Shown one piece after another: positions 35,797 through 45,101 of a DNA stretch of 57,185 nucleotides; positions within the stretch are counted from its first letter, which is position 1, and every line of letters starts with the position of its first letter. Made by a program: the position numbers and the translations under genes. Source of the DNA: Brevibacterium mcbrellneri ATCC 49030 (GTDB taxonomy: Bacteria; Actinomycetota; Actinomycetes; Actinomycetales; Brevibacteriaceae). The stretch is taken from assembly GCF_000178455.1 (NCBI RefSeq), contig NZ_ADNU01000070.1, forward strand, positions 1-57,185, written 5' to 3'. The notes below the pieces were generated by a model. It saw nothing but the letters and a program-made list of their open reading frames with translations. It did not search any database and had not been told where the DNA came from.

Positions 35797-36869
35797 ACCT
35801 GTCTGAACTAACCACGTTGCGGGTGGGCGGTCCGGCGCCACAACTGACAACGGTCACCACCCGCGACCAGCTCATTCAGTTCTGTTCTGAGCACCCCTTG
35901 TCGCCTGGCTACGATCCCGTTTTGTTCATCGCCGGCGGGTCAAACCTACTGATTAGCGACGACGGATTCGCCGGTCCCGTGTGCCTGATTCGCACTCAGG
36001 GCATCACTGAAACCCCTGGTGAGAACGAGCATGCCCGCGTGCGTGCACAGGCGGGTGTCACATGGGACGAATTCGTGAAGCACACGGTTGATTCTGGGCT
36101 CAGCGGGCTAGAGGCCCTGTCTGGGATTCCCGGGTCTGTGGGTGCCACGCCCGTGCAGAATGTGGGGGCTTACGGCGCCGAGGTCGCAGAGCTGATCTGT
36201 TCCGTCACCCTTTTCGACAGGGTCGAAGGCGAAGTGCGAGAGTGCGCGCCCGACGAACTGGAGTTCGGGTACCGCACCAGTTTGTTAAAAACCTCGGCGG
36301 CCCAGCTGGGGCAGCCACGGTACATCGTTTTGGATGTGGAGTTTGAGCTTGAGCGGGCCGGGGAGTCGGCTCCTGTTCGATATGGGCAGTTGGCGGCGGC
36401 TTTGGGAGTGGAGATCGGTGAGAGTGCCCCTCTCGCTGAGGTGCGTGAAGCTGTTGTGCGGCTCCGGGCTTCAAAGGGAATGGTGCTCAACCCTGAGGAT
36501 CACGACACGTGGTCGGCCGGTTCCTTCTTCACCAACCCCATCCTGCCGGCCAACCCTGGGCCTGGCGACCCGCGCGTGCCTGAAGGTGCGCCCACCTATC
36601 CCGTCCGTAACCCCACCACAGGTGAGGTGGACGAAACAGTGGTGAAGACCTCGGCGGCGTGGCTCATTGACCACGCGGGATTCGATAAAGGATTCGCGCT
36701 CAACGACCGCGCTTCCCTGTCCACAAAGCACACGCTTGCGCTCACTAACCGCGGTCAGGCGCGGGCGCAGGACATTGTGGAGCTCGCGCGACACATCCGT
36801 GACGGAGTGGCCCGGACCTACGGCATCACGATGCACCCGGAACCGAACTTCGTGGGGTGCCAGATTTAG
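35793..36869 (+). CDS. murB: UDP-N-acetylenolpyruvoylglucosamine reductase
   Basis: A 358-residue FAD-dependent reductase of the peptidoglycan pathway (UDP-enolpyruvyl-GlcNAc to UDP-MurNAc, using NADPH). The FAD domain has TTLRVGGPA, FIAGGSNLLISDDGF and GIPGSVGATPVQNVGAYGAEV. The active site contains the catalytic Ser in WSAGSFFTNP, and the C-terminus ends HPEPNFVG. GTG at 35793 overlaps the HadB-like stop (GTGA); a TTG at 35784 is the alternative. It is cytoplasmic. The gene sits in the conserved hadAB-murB-secE neighbourhood. Confidence 0.94.
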   Translation: MNLSELTTLRVGGPAPQLTTVTTRDQLIQFCSEHPLSPGYDPVLFIAGGSNLLISDDGFAGPVCLIRTQGITETPGENEHARVRAQAGVTWDEFVKHTVDSGLSGLEALSGIPGSVGATPVQNVGAYGAEVAELICSVTLFDRVEGEVRECAPDELEFGYRTSLLKTSAAQLGQPRYIVLDVEFELERAGESAPVRYGQLAAALGVEIGESAPLAEVREAVVRLRASKGMVLNPEDHDTWSAGSFFTNPILPANPGPGDPRVPEGAPTYPVRNPTTGEVDETVVKTSAAWLIDHAGFDKGFALNDRASLSTKHTLALTNRGQARAQDIVELARHIRDGVARTYGITMHPEPNFVGCQI

Positions 36870-36878
36870 GGGGCTCGG

Positions 36879-37934
36879 CTAGTGGGAGTGGCCGATCACG
36901 CGGGCTTCCCATGCGTCGATATCGGCGTGTGCGCGGGTAACAATGTGGCGGGGTGCCGTGGAAATGGTGAAGGAGTCGCGGGCAAGTTGCGCCAACTCCG
37001 AGGTGGTAAACCCCATCCGCTGAGCAATCGCGTACTGTTCGGTGATGCGCGGGCCAAAGATCAGTGGGTCGTCCGCGCCTAGTGCCACCTTGGCACCCGC
37101 ACGCACCAACGTGCGAAGGGGGACGTCTTCGGCGGTGGGGTACACCCCCAACGACGCATTCGAGGACGGGCAGACTTCCAAGCCCACACCTCGGGAAACA
37201 AGGGCCCCTAACAACTGCGGGTCTTCTGCCGCGCGCACCCCGTGCCCCAAACGGGTGGGGTTCAAAGCGTCAAGAGTGGTGCGAATGTGGTCCGGGCCTA
37301 AGAGTTCACCGCCGTGCGGAAACGAGGCGAGCCCAGCGTTGCTGGCGATGCGAAAGGCGGGTGCGAAAGTGGCTGTGTCGCCCGAGCGTTCGTCATTGGA
37401 CAGCCCAAAACCAACCACAGTGCCCGGGCCATTTCCGGCATGTTGAGCAGCCAGCCTGGCCAGTGTGCGGGCATCCAGCGGGTGTTTCATGCGTGAAGCC
37501 GCAACGATGATCGCAACCCCAAAGGTTTCGTCAGACTGGTTGCGGGCCTCGTCTAGGACCACCTCGAGGGCGGGTGTGATGCCACCCATTTTGCCTGCGT
37601 AGCCCGTGGGATCCACCTGGAGCTCAAGCCAACGCACACCTTCGGCCTTGTCCAGTTTGGCTGCATTAGCGACGACCGCACGCAAAGCATCTTCGCCTTG
37701 CACAACCGTACGAGCCGAATCGTAAAGGCGCTGGAAACGAAACCACCCGCGCCGGTCAGGTGAAAGCCTCATGGGGTCGTGGCGCATAAGCACCCGGGGG
37801 AGTCGCACATTACGCGCCTGGGCCAGTTCCTGGAGTTTGTCAACCGTGAGTGAACCTGTGAAGTGCAAATGCAGATGCGCTTTGGGCAGCAGGTTCAGCT
37901 GTTCGGTAGTTACGGGTGCCAGATCATTCACCAT
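36879..37934 (-). CDS. Adenosine deaminase-family protein
   Basis: A 351-residue TIM-barrel deaminase of the ADA family. It has LLPKAHLHLHFTGSL at the start, a PHGGELLGPDHIRTTL segment where ADA has HAGE, then RLGHGVRAAEDP, LEVCPSSNASLGVY and ALGADDPLIFG. Zinc ligands (HxH, His, Asp) and the catalytic Glu are in place. Differences from classic adenosine deaminase are HLHFTGS rather than HLDGS and GGE rather than AGE, so substrate may be adenosine or another aminopurine nucleoside. It is convergent with murB, ten bases apart, and stands alone on the minus strand. Confidence 0.83.
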   Translation of the reverse strand: MVNDLAPVTTEQLNLLPKAHLHLHFTGSLTVDKLQELAQARNVRLPRVLMRHDPMRLSPDRRGWFRFQRLYDSARTVVQGEDALRAVVANAAKLDKAEGVRWLELQVDPTGYAGKMGGITPALEVVLDEARNQSDETFGVAIIVAASRMKHPLDARTLARLAAQHAGNGPGTVVGFGLSNDERSGDTATFAPAFRIASNAGLASFPHGGELLGPDHIRTTLDALNPTRLGHGVRAAEDPQLLGALVSRGVGLEVCPSSNASLGVYPTAEDVPLRTLVRAGAKVALGADDPLIFGPRITEQYAIAQRMGFTTSELAQLARDSFTISTAPRHIVTRAHADIDAWEARVIGHSH

Positions 37935-38077
37935 GGCCTTAGTGTAGGCGGTTGAGTGTGGCGTGAACCGTGATTCGAATGGGTCGGTTCGACGAAACGG
38001 CGGTGAACCATGTAAGCTTTCAGTTCGGTAGATTCACTCGGTGCGCATCGGGTGAGCTTCTGGCCCAAAAAAGGCTT

Positions 38078-38150
38078 AGGGGTGTGGCGCAATTGGTAGC
38101 GCAACGGTCTCCAAAACCGTAGGTTGCAGGTTCGAGTCCTGTCACCCCTG
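38078..38150 (+). tRNA. tRNA-Trp (CCA)
   Basis: Acceptor AGGGGTG pairs with CACCCCT, the anticodon loop CTCCAAA gives CCA, and the T-arm holds GGTTCGAGTCC. The discriminator is G. It precedes secE, as in most actinobacteria. Confidence 0.95.
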
Positions 38151-38186
38151 CTCAGGAAAGTAAAACGACTACCTCAGTGAGGACGC

Positions 38187-38447
38187 GTGGCAGAATCAGG
38201 CAAAGGCACCGAAGCTGTAGACCACAAGCGTCGTGGTTTCTTCGGTACGATCGCTCGCTTTTTTGCGGAAGTCATGTCGGAGCTGAAGAAGGTTGTCACT
38301 CCAACCCGTAAAGAACTGATCAACATGTTTGGTGTAGTTCTGGGCTTTGTCGTCGTGATGATCGTGATCGTCTTGACAGTTGACTTCGTCTTCGGCAAGC
38401 TCGTGGGCTTCGCGTTCGCACGTACGCCTATCTGGCCACTGTGGTAA
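38187..38447 (+). CDS. secE: Preprotein translocase subunit SecE
   Basis: An 86-residue SecE with a charged N-terminus, the amphipathic GFFGTIARFFAEVMSELKKVVTPTRKEL motif that hugs SecY, and one membrane helix (about 48-70). It is part of the SecYEG channel. GTG start at 38187. It lies directly between tRNA-Trp and nusG. Confidence 0.95.
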   Translation: MAESGKGTEAVDHKRRGFFGTIARFFAEVMSELKKVVTPTRKELINMFGVVLGFVVVMIVIVLTVDFVFGKLVGFAFARTPIWPLW

Positions 38448-38496
38448 GCGGCCACGACTGCTACATCACCCTAAGTAACTCATAAAAGGAGAAACG

Positions 38497-39309
38497 TTGT
38501 CGGAGAACATCTCGGAAGCTGACGAGACCGCACAGTCCGCGGAAGCGACGGAAGTTGCCGAGACTGCACAGGCGGAAGAAGTTAACGCGCCTGCGGACAG
38601 CGCCACGGAAACCAGCGCTGACGAAACCAACGTTGAAAACACCTCGGGTGCGGAAAGCGCTGACGACAGCAACGCTGAGGGCGCCTCGGACGCCCGCGAA
38701 GAATTCCTGCGCGAACTTCGCATGAAAGAAGGCGACTGGTACGTCATCCACTCGTACGCGGGCTATGAAAACCGCGTGAAGGCAAACCTGGAAAACCGTA
38801 CTGTCAGCTTGGACATGGAAGACTACATCTTCGAAGTCCAGGTTCCTATGGAAGACGTCGTTGAGGTCAAGAACGCTCAGCGCAAGACCGTGCGCCGCGT
38901 GCGCATCCCAGGCTACGTGCTAGTGCGCATGGAACTGACGGATGAATCGTGGGGTGTCGTTCGCCACACGCCAGGTGTGACCGGGTTCGTGGGCAACGCG
39001 TATGACCCGATCCCGCTGACCATGGATGAAGTTGTCTCCATGCTGGCGCCTGTTATCGAAGAACACGAAGCTGCGCGGGCAGCTGAAGAGGGCGAAGCTC
39101 GCAAGGCTGCTGAAGCTGCCAGTGGTTCGGAGATCGTTGTCGAATTTGAGGTCGGCGAAACGGTCATGGTTAAGGAAGGGTCCTTCGAGGGACACCCAGC
39201 TACCATCCAGGAAATTCGCCCCGAACAGCAGAAGCTCACTGTTTTGCTTTCGATTTTCGAGCGCGATGTCCCAGTTGAGTTGGGCTTCGGGCAGGTTTCG
39301 AAGATCTAA
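38497..39309 (+). CDS. nusG: Transcription termination/antitermination factor NusG
   Basis: A 270-residue NusG. An Ala/Glu/Asp-rich low-complexity extension of about 75 residues, common in actinobacteria, precedes the NGN domain ([20 protein letters not shown]... [28 protein letters not shown]). The C-terminal KOW domain reads [21 protein letters not shown]. It binds RNA polymerase and couples it with Rho and ribosomes. TTG at 38497 follows AAGGAG. A GTCG..CGAC hairpin behind it separates it from rplK. Confidence 0.96.
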   Translation: MSENISEADETAQSAEATEVAETAQAEEVNAPADSATETSADETNVENTSGAESADDSNAEGASDAREEFLRELRMKEGDWYVIHSYAGYENRVKANLENRTVSLDMEDYIFEVQVPMEDVVEVKNAQRKTVRRVRIPGYVLVRMELTDESWGVVRHTPGVTGFVGNAYDPIPLTMDEVVSMLAPVIEEHEAARAAEEGEARKAAEAASGSEIVVEFEVGETVMVKEGSFEGHPATIQEIRPEQQKLTVLLSIFERDVPVELGFGQVSKI

Positions 39310-39339
39310 CCAGAGTTTGCGCTGTTTTTAAGCGCCGAG

Positions 39340-39364
39340 GTCGTGCAACTGTGAGTTGCGCGAC
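39340..39364 (+). terminator. hairpin after nusG
   Basis: GTCG-T-GCAACT pairs with AGTTGC-G-CGAC around GTG. The following tract is only moderately T-rich (TTCAGTTTCC). The rplKA leader with TGGAATAATG as -10 candidate follows. Confidence 0.5.
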
Positions 39365-39487
39365 TTCAGTTTCCATTCCCACGAGATACGTGGAATAATG
39401 TTGGAGTTTGATTGTGAGGACTATCGGATTCTCGCAATCTCACCTTCACGGCACAAGCCGTGAAGACAGTCAAGATTAAGGACCACT

Positions 39488-39925
39488 ATGCCTCCCAAGA
39501 AGAAGGTAACCGGTCTGATCAAGCTACAGATCCAGGCAGGTGCTGCTAACCCAGCTCCTCCAGTTGGTCCAGCTTTGGGTCAGCACGGTGTCAACATCAT
39601 GGAGTTCTGCAAGGCGTACAACGCTGCGACAGAAAACATGCGTGGAAACATCGTTCCGGTTGAAATTACTGTTTACGAAGACCGTTCGTTCACGTTCATC
39701 ACCAAGACTCCTCCTGCAGCTCAGCTCATTAAGAAGGCTGCTGGTCTGAAGTCCGGTTCGGCAACTCCTCACACGGTTAAGGTGGGTCACCTCACTAAGG
39801 ACCAGGTGCGTGAAATCGCTGAAACCAAGATGCCTGACCTCAACGCGAACGACATTGAAGCAGCGTCGAAGATCGTTGCTGGTACTGCACGTTCCATGGG
39901 TATCACCACGGACGTAGAAGTCTAA
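39488..39925 (+). CDS. rplK: 50S ribosomal protein L11
   Basis: A 145-residue L11 of standard length. It starts [18 protein letters not shown], has [30 protein letters not shown] and the C-terminal [25 protein letters not shown] rRNA-binding domain. It forms the base of the L7/L12 stalk. The gene has its own leader after nusG and is followed by rplA after 59 bases. Confidence 0.97.
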   Translation: MPPKKKVTGLIKLQIQAGAANPAPPVGPALGQHGVNIMEFCKAYNAATENMRGNIVPVEITVYEDRSFTFITKTPPAAQLIKKAAGLKSGSATPHTVKVGHLTKDQVREIAETKMPDLNANDIEAASKIVAGTARSMGITTDVEV

Positions 39926-39984
39926 GAAGTTTATTTGGTGGTAGGGCCAGCGCGGCCCAGACCACAACTGCAAGGAGATAGCAG

Positions 39985-40680
39985 ATGGCAAAGCGCTCAA
40001 AGGCCTACTTGGCCGCAGCCGAAAAGATTCAGGCTGAAACATACTATGAGCCAACGCAGGCAGTTGCGTTGGCAAAGGAAACTTCGGTTGCAAAGTTCGA
40101 CGCAACCGTCGAAGTTGCCCTGCGCCTGGGTGTTGACCCACGTAAGGCCGACCAGATGGTGCGAGGCACCGTCAACCTCCCGAACGGAACTGGTAAGACT
40201 GCTAAGGTCCTGGTATTCGCTGCTGGTGACCGTGCGGAAGCTGCCCGTGAAGCAGGTGCTGACTACGTTGGCTCCGATGACCTGCTTGAAAAGGTAGCCG
40301 GTGGTTGGACTGACTTCGACGCTGCTGTTGCAACCCCCGACATGATGGGTAAGGTCGGTCGTCTGGGTAAGGTGCTGGGTCCACGTGGCCTCATGCCTAA
40401 CCCTAAGACCGGTACCGTGACCATGGACGTTGCTAAGGCAGTGTCCGACATTAAGGGCGGTAAGATTGAGTTCCGCGTGGACAAGCACTCGAACTTGCAC
40501 TTCATCATTGGAAAGGTGTCCTTCACCGAAGAGCAGTTGCAGCAGAACTTCAAGGCTGCAATGGATGAAGTTCTTCGTCTGAAGCCTTCGTCTTCGAAGG
40601 GTCGCTACATCACCAAGGCCACCGTGACCACCACGAACGGTCCTGGTGTTCCGATCGACACTTCCGACCTGCGCGCATAA
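39985..40680 (+). CDS. rplA: 50S ribosomal protein L1
   Basis: A 231-residue L1. The motifs [33 protein letters not shown] and [16 protein letters not shown] identify it. It forms the mobile L1 stalk and in many bacteria represses its own operon by binding the mRNA leader. ATG follows AAGGAGA. A strong terminator follows, so rplKA is transcribed apart from rplJL. Confidence 0.97.
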   Translation: MAKRSKAYLAAAEKIQAETYYEPTQAVALAKETSVAKFDATVEVALRLGVDPRKADQMVRGTVNLPNGTGKTAKVLVFAAGDRAEAAREAGADYVGSDDLLEKVAGGWTDFDAAVATPDMMGKVGRLGKVLGPRGLMPNPKTGTVTMDVAKAVSDIKGGKIEFRVDKHSNLHFIIGKVSFTEEQLQQNFKAAMDEVLRLKPSSSKGRYITKATVTTTNGPGVPIDTSDLRA

Positions 40681-40694
40681 GACGCTTCTTTAAG

Positions 40695-40731
40695 AGTGCC
40701 CCGAACCGGTTTCTGGTTCGGGGCACTTTTG
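40695..40731 (+). terminator. terminator after rplA
   Basis: AGTGCCCCGAACC pairs with GGTTCGGGGCACT around GGTTTCT, followed by TTTTG. Confidence 0.92.
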
Positions 40732-40888
40732 TGTTTTGGGTAGCTGTTTCCGTTCGCCCGGTCTCGCTCCCGTGCCAACAACTCACGTTCACTCAACGTT
40801 AAGGTGTGCAACGAATTGGGTTCACGGTGCGCTGAAAGACTAGGGGTGATTCCCTTATTCTCATCTTCTTGACACTGGAGATCCCACC

Positions 40889-43800
40889 ATGCACCGCTCT
40901 TCACGTCTCAGCGCGGCAGTTCTAGCTACCGCACTCGTCGGAACGCTCACCCCTGCCGTGACAGCGTTCGGAACGCCCGCCTCGGCCCACGCTACGGTCG
41001 CCGCAGACCGCGGAACTGCCGACGTGCGCGTCTTCCAAGACCGTGACCACGACAAACAGTATGACGACGGCGAACCACCACTTCAGCCCACGTACCTCAA
41101 CAAAACTCTGACCTTGAAAAACAAGGCCACCGGTAAGTGGTATGTAATCAGCCCGGACAACTTGAAGAAGTTCGGGCTGCCTGCAGGCGACTACACGCTC
41201 TACGTGGAAATGAACAGCACGTTCGGTCACTACGCGATCGTTGACACTGCCACCGGCAAGCGTCTGCCAGACACCATGCTGAAGATGAACGTTCCAGCGA
41301 CCCGAATCGGAGACAAAGGCCAGGAAATCACGAACGGCGTGACCGCTGGTTATGGCCGCCACAGCTACACGGACATCACCTTGGAGGCAGGCAAGCCTCT
41401 GGACCTGTCGTATGCAGCGTCCTCGATTGGTGCGAACGTTTCGGCCGTTGAAACGAAAGACGGTGCCGAGGTCGCAGCACCCGACGCTGTCAGCGTTGCC
41501 TTCAAAGACGGAAGCGCATCCGTGAAGTCGTCCAATGTGGACGGTGTTTACTGGGCTGGTAAGGGCGACGCGGCGTGGGACAAACACCTCTTCGCCAGCG
41601 GCAAAGTAACGGCGCGCATTTCGCCAAAGATTAACTACGCGGTCGACAAAGTGGAGGCGCGATTCCACCAGCAAGAAGACGGGGCTTACAACATCGACAA
41701 GCTCAGCGACCCGTTGAAAGTCACAGCCGACCCAGCTAACCACACGTACACCGTTGATTCGTCTGACTCTGGGGAAGCGTGGGGGGACTTCGAATACAAG
41801 GCGTTCCTCAAGCCGGTTGAGATTGGAAAGGCCACAGTTCGTCTGTTCGGTGACGAAAACGTAGACAACAAATATTCAGGGCCTGAAGAAAAGGTCAGCG
41901 AGAGCTATATCAATCTGGTTGATGAAAACGGTCGCTGGTTCAAAGTGGAACCGGAGTCCCTGGAGAAGCAAGGCTTGCCGGCTGGTGAGTACACCGCCTA
42001 CGTTCGCAACGCGAGTGTGGCCGATGGCTTTGGTGTGGTCGTCGACAGTGCGACCGGAAAGCGTATGGAGACCGTCAGCTTGGACGAGTCACACGACGCG
42101 ACATACGTTGACGCTGACACCGGCGAAACGCTTCCAACGGTCACCGACAAGGGCCGGTTCGTGAAGACCACCTTCACTGTGGCACCGGACAAAGAAACTG
42201 TTGTTGACATGGCATCGACCCGCATCGACGCCAGCGCCAAGGTCACTGTTGACGGTGAAGCTGCTGACTCCAAGGTGTACTTCAAAGACGGCGAGACCCG
42301 CCTTGAGAGCTTCGTTTCGAAGACGTCCACCACAACAGAACACCTCGCATCTGATGACGCGGACAAGAAGACTCGTCACTTCTTCTCTGAAGAATGGGTG
42401 ACAGTTGGTGTTGAAGGCATTGACGGACACAAAGTGAAAGGTGTGACCGTTGGTGGTCTTGCCGGGGGCAAGACGGTTGACGCGGAGAAGGTTTCTGACA
42501 CCGAGTACCGTGTCAAGCGTTCCGTACTTGGCGACGACTTTGGTCGCCTGAAGTTCGACGTGCAGCTTGAAAAGGTTGCCCCCACGGGTAAGGTGAACTT
42601 CCGTCTGTTTGGTGACGAGAACCTCAACAACTCTTTCGACGAAGGCACTGACGAGGTCGTTGATCGCTACGTCAACCTGGTTGATGAAGAAGGCAACTGG
42701 TACAAGGTGATGCCGGAAGCCTTGGCGCAGCAGGGCTTGCCTGCTGGTAAGTACACCGTGTACATGCGTGATGCATCCGTTGCTGACGGCTTTGGTGTGG
42801 TTGTTGATTCGGGCGGTAAACGTTTGCCGTTCGCCAAGCTGGAAGGTAAGAAAGACGCCACTTACATCGATGCGAAGACCGGTGAAAAGGCTGAGACAGT
42901 CACCGACGAAGGAACATTCGTAACGACCGAAATTGAGGTCAAAGAAAACGAGACCGTTGAGGCTAACTTCGCCTCAACTCGCATTGACGCGACAGCAAAG
43001 GTGACTGCTGACGGCGAAGCAGTTGATTCGAAGGTGTACTTCAAGGACGGCGACCAACGCCTGGAGACCTACAAGTCTGACTCAGTGGGTTATGTTGCCT
43101 CCGATGACGCTGGTGCGAAGACACGTCACTTCTTCTCTGAAGAATGGGTCACTGTTGGGGTGGAAGAGATTGACGGTTACACAGTCAAGGGTGTGACTGT
43201 ACGCGGCTTTGGTGGCGGTAAGACTGTGGAAGCAGAAAAGGTTTCCGACACCGAATACCGGATCAAGCGTTCCGAAATGGGCGATGACTTCGGGCGCTTT
43301 GAGTTCGACGTGCAGCTTGAAAAGGTTGCCCCTACGGGCAAGGTTGACTTCCGCCTGTTCCGTGATGAGAACTTGGACAACAAGTACTCGGGTGACGCGG
43401 AAGAGGTTCACGGCGGCTACGTCAACATGGTTGATGAAGACGGCAACTGGTACAAGGTGAAGCCGGACTCCTTGGCGAGGCAGGGTTTGCCTGCGGGTAA
43501 GTACACCGTGTACATGCGGAACAACTCCGTAGCGGACGGCTTCGGCGTGGTTGTTGACTCCGAAGGTAAGCGTCTACCCTTCGCTGAATTGGAAGGTGGC
43601 GAGAAGGCTACTTACATCGATCCTGACACCGGTAAAAAGGTTGAGACGACCACCGACAGAGGACGGTTCGTAACGACCGAAATTGAGGTCACAGAAAACG
43701 AGACCGTTGAAGCTAACTTCGCGTTCACTCGTATTGATGCCTCGGCTAAGGTGAACAAGGACGAGGTAGAGAGCGTGTACTTCAAGGACGGTGACCAGCG

Positions 43801-44938
43801 ACTCGACGCCTTCGAAACTGAATCTGTAGGTTTCATGGCCTCCGACGATGCGAAAGCTAAGAAGCGTCACTTCTTCTCCGGTGACAAGGTCACACTTGGC
43901 GTCAACGTGAAAGAAGGTCGCAAGGTCACGAAGGTCGAAGTCAAACCTTCTGCAACCCGTGGCGGTGAGACCATCGTGCTCTTCGATGAGACATCCGGCG
44001 GAGCGAATGCTGGCGTGGAAGCGGTCGCGCCTGGTGCAGCACTGAGCATGGGTGTGACCACTCAGGTGCGGGTGGCTGCTGTAAACGCAGGCACCGTGCC
44101 AGTATTGAATGCGGCAGTGGCAAACGCCGGGGCTCAGGAGTTCAGCGTTGACCGTTCAAAGATGGGCGACGACTTTGGTCGATTCGAGTTTGTGGTGACT
44201 ACGGCGCCGGTAGAGGAGCCAACTCCGGAGCCGACCGAGGAGCCAACTCCGGAGCCGACCGAACAGCCAACGGACGAGCCTTCGGAAAACCCAACCGAAG
44301 CTCCCTCGGAACAGCCAACGGAAGAACCGACTGAGGAACCGACCGAAAACCCAACCGATGCTCCTTCAGAAGAGCCAACGGAAGAACCGACTGAGGAACC
44401 GACCGAAAACCCAACCGATGCTCCTTCAGAAGAGCCAACGGAAGCTCCGTCGGAGCAACCGACCGATGAGCCTTCGGAGGAACCTTCGGAGCAGCCAACT
44501 GACGCTCCTTCGGAACAGCCTTCGGACGAACCTAGTGAACAGCCGACCGACTCTCCGTCTGAAGCTCCTTCAGAAGAGCCCGGTGAGGAGCCTTCGGAAG
44601 AGCCTGGTGAGGACCCAACTGACGCTCCTTCAGAAGATGGAGACGACGAAACACCCGGCGAAGACGGTGAATCCGGTGACGGTGACAACGGTGAAAGCGA
44701 CGGTGGCGACACTGACGCTGGAGACGAGGAAGCCGAAAACGAAGGCGACGCCTCCGACAACAACACCGACAACGGTGGCAGCGACAACAACACCGACTCC
44801 GGCAACAAGGGCAACGACAGCTCCAAGGACAATGGTGCTCTGCCTCGCACGGGTGTCAACGTGGGAGTGAGCCTCGCAGTTGGTGTCGCGCTGGTGGCTC
44901 TGGGTGCGGGACTGGTGTTCCGTCGCCGCAAAAACTAG
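40889..44938 (+). CDS. LPXTG-anchored repeat surface protein
   Basis: A 1349-residue cell-wall protein. A Sec signal peptide (about 1-35, ending near SAHA) is followed by four beta-rich repeats of about 250 residues: one divergent (about 40-310) and three similar ones starting near 315, 567 and 817. Each contains DENxDNxY-like SdrD-type loops, NLVDExGxWxKVxPExL, QGLPAGxYT and YVRNASVADGFGVVV. The last repeat has an inserted segment rich in Ala/Gly/Val (about 1030-1080). A stalk of EPTEEPTE/EPSEQPTD-type repeats (about 1108-1250), an acidic D/N/G tail, and an LPRTG sortase motif, helix and RRRKN end follow. It probably acts as an adhesin or surface fibre. ATG follows GGAG. Confidence 0.9.
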   Translation: MHRSSRLSAAVLATALVGTLTPAVTAFGTPASAHATVAADRGTADVRVFQDRDHDKQYDDGEPPLQPTYLNKTLTLKNKATGKWYVISPDNLKKFGLPAGDYTLYVEMNSTFGHYAIVDTATGKRLPDTMLKMNVPATRIGDKGQEITNGVTAGYGRHSYTDITLEAGKPLDLSYAASSIGANVSAVETKDGAEVAAPDAVSVAFKDGSASVKSSNVDGVYWAGKGDAAWDKHLFASGKVTARISPKINYAVDKVEARFHQQEDGAYNIDKLSDPLKVTADPANHTYTVDSSDSGEAWGDFEYKAFLKPVEIGKATVRLFGDENVDNKYSGPEEKVSESYINLVDENGRWFKVEPESLEKQGLPAGEYTAYVRNASVADGFGVVVDSATGKRMETVSLDESHDATYVDADTGETLPTVTDKGRFVKTTFTVAPDKETVVDMASTRIDASAKVTVDGEAADSKVYFKDGETRLESFVSKTSTTTEHLASDDADKKTRHFFSEEWVTVGVEGIDGHKVKGVTVGGLAGGKTVDAEKVSDTEYRVKRSVLGDDFGRLKFDVQLEKVAPTGKVNFRLFGDENLNNSFDEGTDEVVDRYVNLVDEEGNWYKVMPEALAQQGLPAGKYTVYMRDASVADGFGVVVDSGGKRLPFAKLEGKKDATYIDAKTGEKAETVTDEGTFVTTEIEVKENETVEANFASTRIDATAKVTADGEAVDSKVYFKDGDQRLETYKSDSVGYVASDDAGAKTRHFFSEEWVTVGVEEIDGYTVKGVTVRGFGGGKTVEAEKVSDTEYRIKRSEMGDDFGRFEFDVQLEKVAPTGKVDFRLFRDENLDNKYSGDAEEVHGGYVNMVDEDGNWYKVKPDSLARQGLPAGKYTVYMRNNSVADGFGVVVDSEGKRLPFAELEGGEKATYIDPDTGKKVETTTDRGRFVTTEIEVTENETVEANFAFTRIDASAKVNKDEVESVYFKDGDQRLDAFETESVGFMASDDAKAKKRHFFSGDKVTLGVNVKEGRKVTKVEVKPSATRGGETIVLFDETSGGANAGVEAVAPGAALSMGVTTQVRVAAVNAGTVPVLNAAVANAGAQEFSVDRSKMGDDFGRFEFVVTTAPVEEPTPEPTEEPTPEPTEQPTDEPSENPTEAPSEQPTEEPTEEPTENPTDAPSEEPTEEPTEEPTENPTDAPSEEPTEAPSEQPTDEPSEEPSEQPTDAPSEQPSDEPSEQPTDSPSEAPSEEPGEEPSEEPGEDPTDAPSEDGDDETPGEDGESGDGDNGESDGGDTDAGDEEAENEGDASDNNTDNGGSDNNTDSGNKGNDSSKDNGALPRTGVNVGVSLAVGVALVALGAGLVFRRRKN
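41831..44220 (+). repeat. three long tandem coding repeats (about 750 bp each)
   Basis: Units start near 41831, 42589 and 43339. Matching DNA stretches include GACGAGAACCT-type starts, GGCTTGCCTGCTGGTAAGTA, TTCTTCTCTGAAGAATGGGT and GAAAAGGTTGCCCC. Units 2 and 3 are most alike; unit 1 differs more, and the weak unit before it (from about 41019) more still. Confidence 0.75.
44212..44635 (+). repeat. short tandem repeats coding for a Pro/Thr/Ser/Glu stalk
   Basis: Repeats built on codons for EPTE, EPSE, APSE and NPTD, with one 63-base block (encoding about EEPTEEPTENPTDAPSEEPT) present twice in a row at about 44317-44443. This is a wall-spanning stalk and a likely site of slippage. Confidence 0.85.
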
Positions 44939-44995
44939 CAGCAATGCTCACCGTCACTTGACGGGGAAGCACGCACACCAACACCTCTAGAAACA

Positions 44996-45034
44996 CAGTG
45001 CGGGCGGGAACCATCCCGTCCGCACTGCGTTTTC
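44996..45034. terminator. terminator between the surface protein and the hydrolase genes
   Basis: CAGTGCGGGCGGGA pairs with TCCCGTCCGCACTG around ACCA, followed by CGTTTT. It serves the surface protein gene. Confidence 0.9.
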
Positions 45035-45101
45035 CCCGCGCACCCGCCCCACACCAAAACCCCACGCCCACGTCAAAACCCCAAAGAGCCAAAACCCAGC
45101 C

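Noticed and set aside
44212..44635. Regular short repeats that could suggest a CRISPR array
   Set aside because: The repeats stay in frame, have no unique spacers, and encode a Pro/Thr/Ser/Glu stalk typical of wall-anchored proteins. No cas genes are near.
44134..44931. 265-residue Ser-rich open frame on the minus strand
   Set aside because: It mirrors the repeated stalk of the LPXTG protein. The regular SEGSSVGSS pattern is the complement of the EPTE/EPSE codons.
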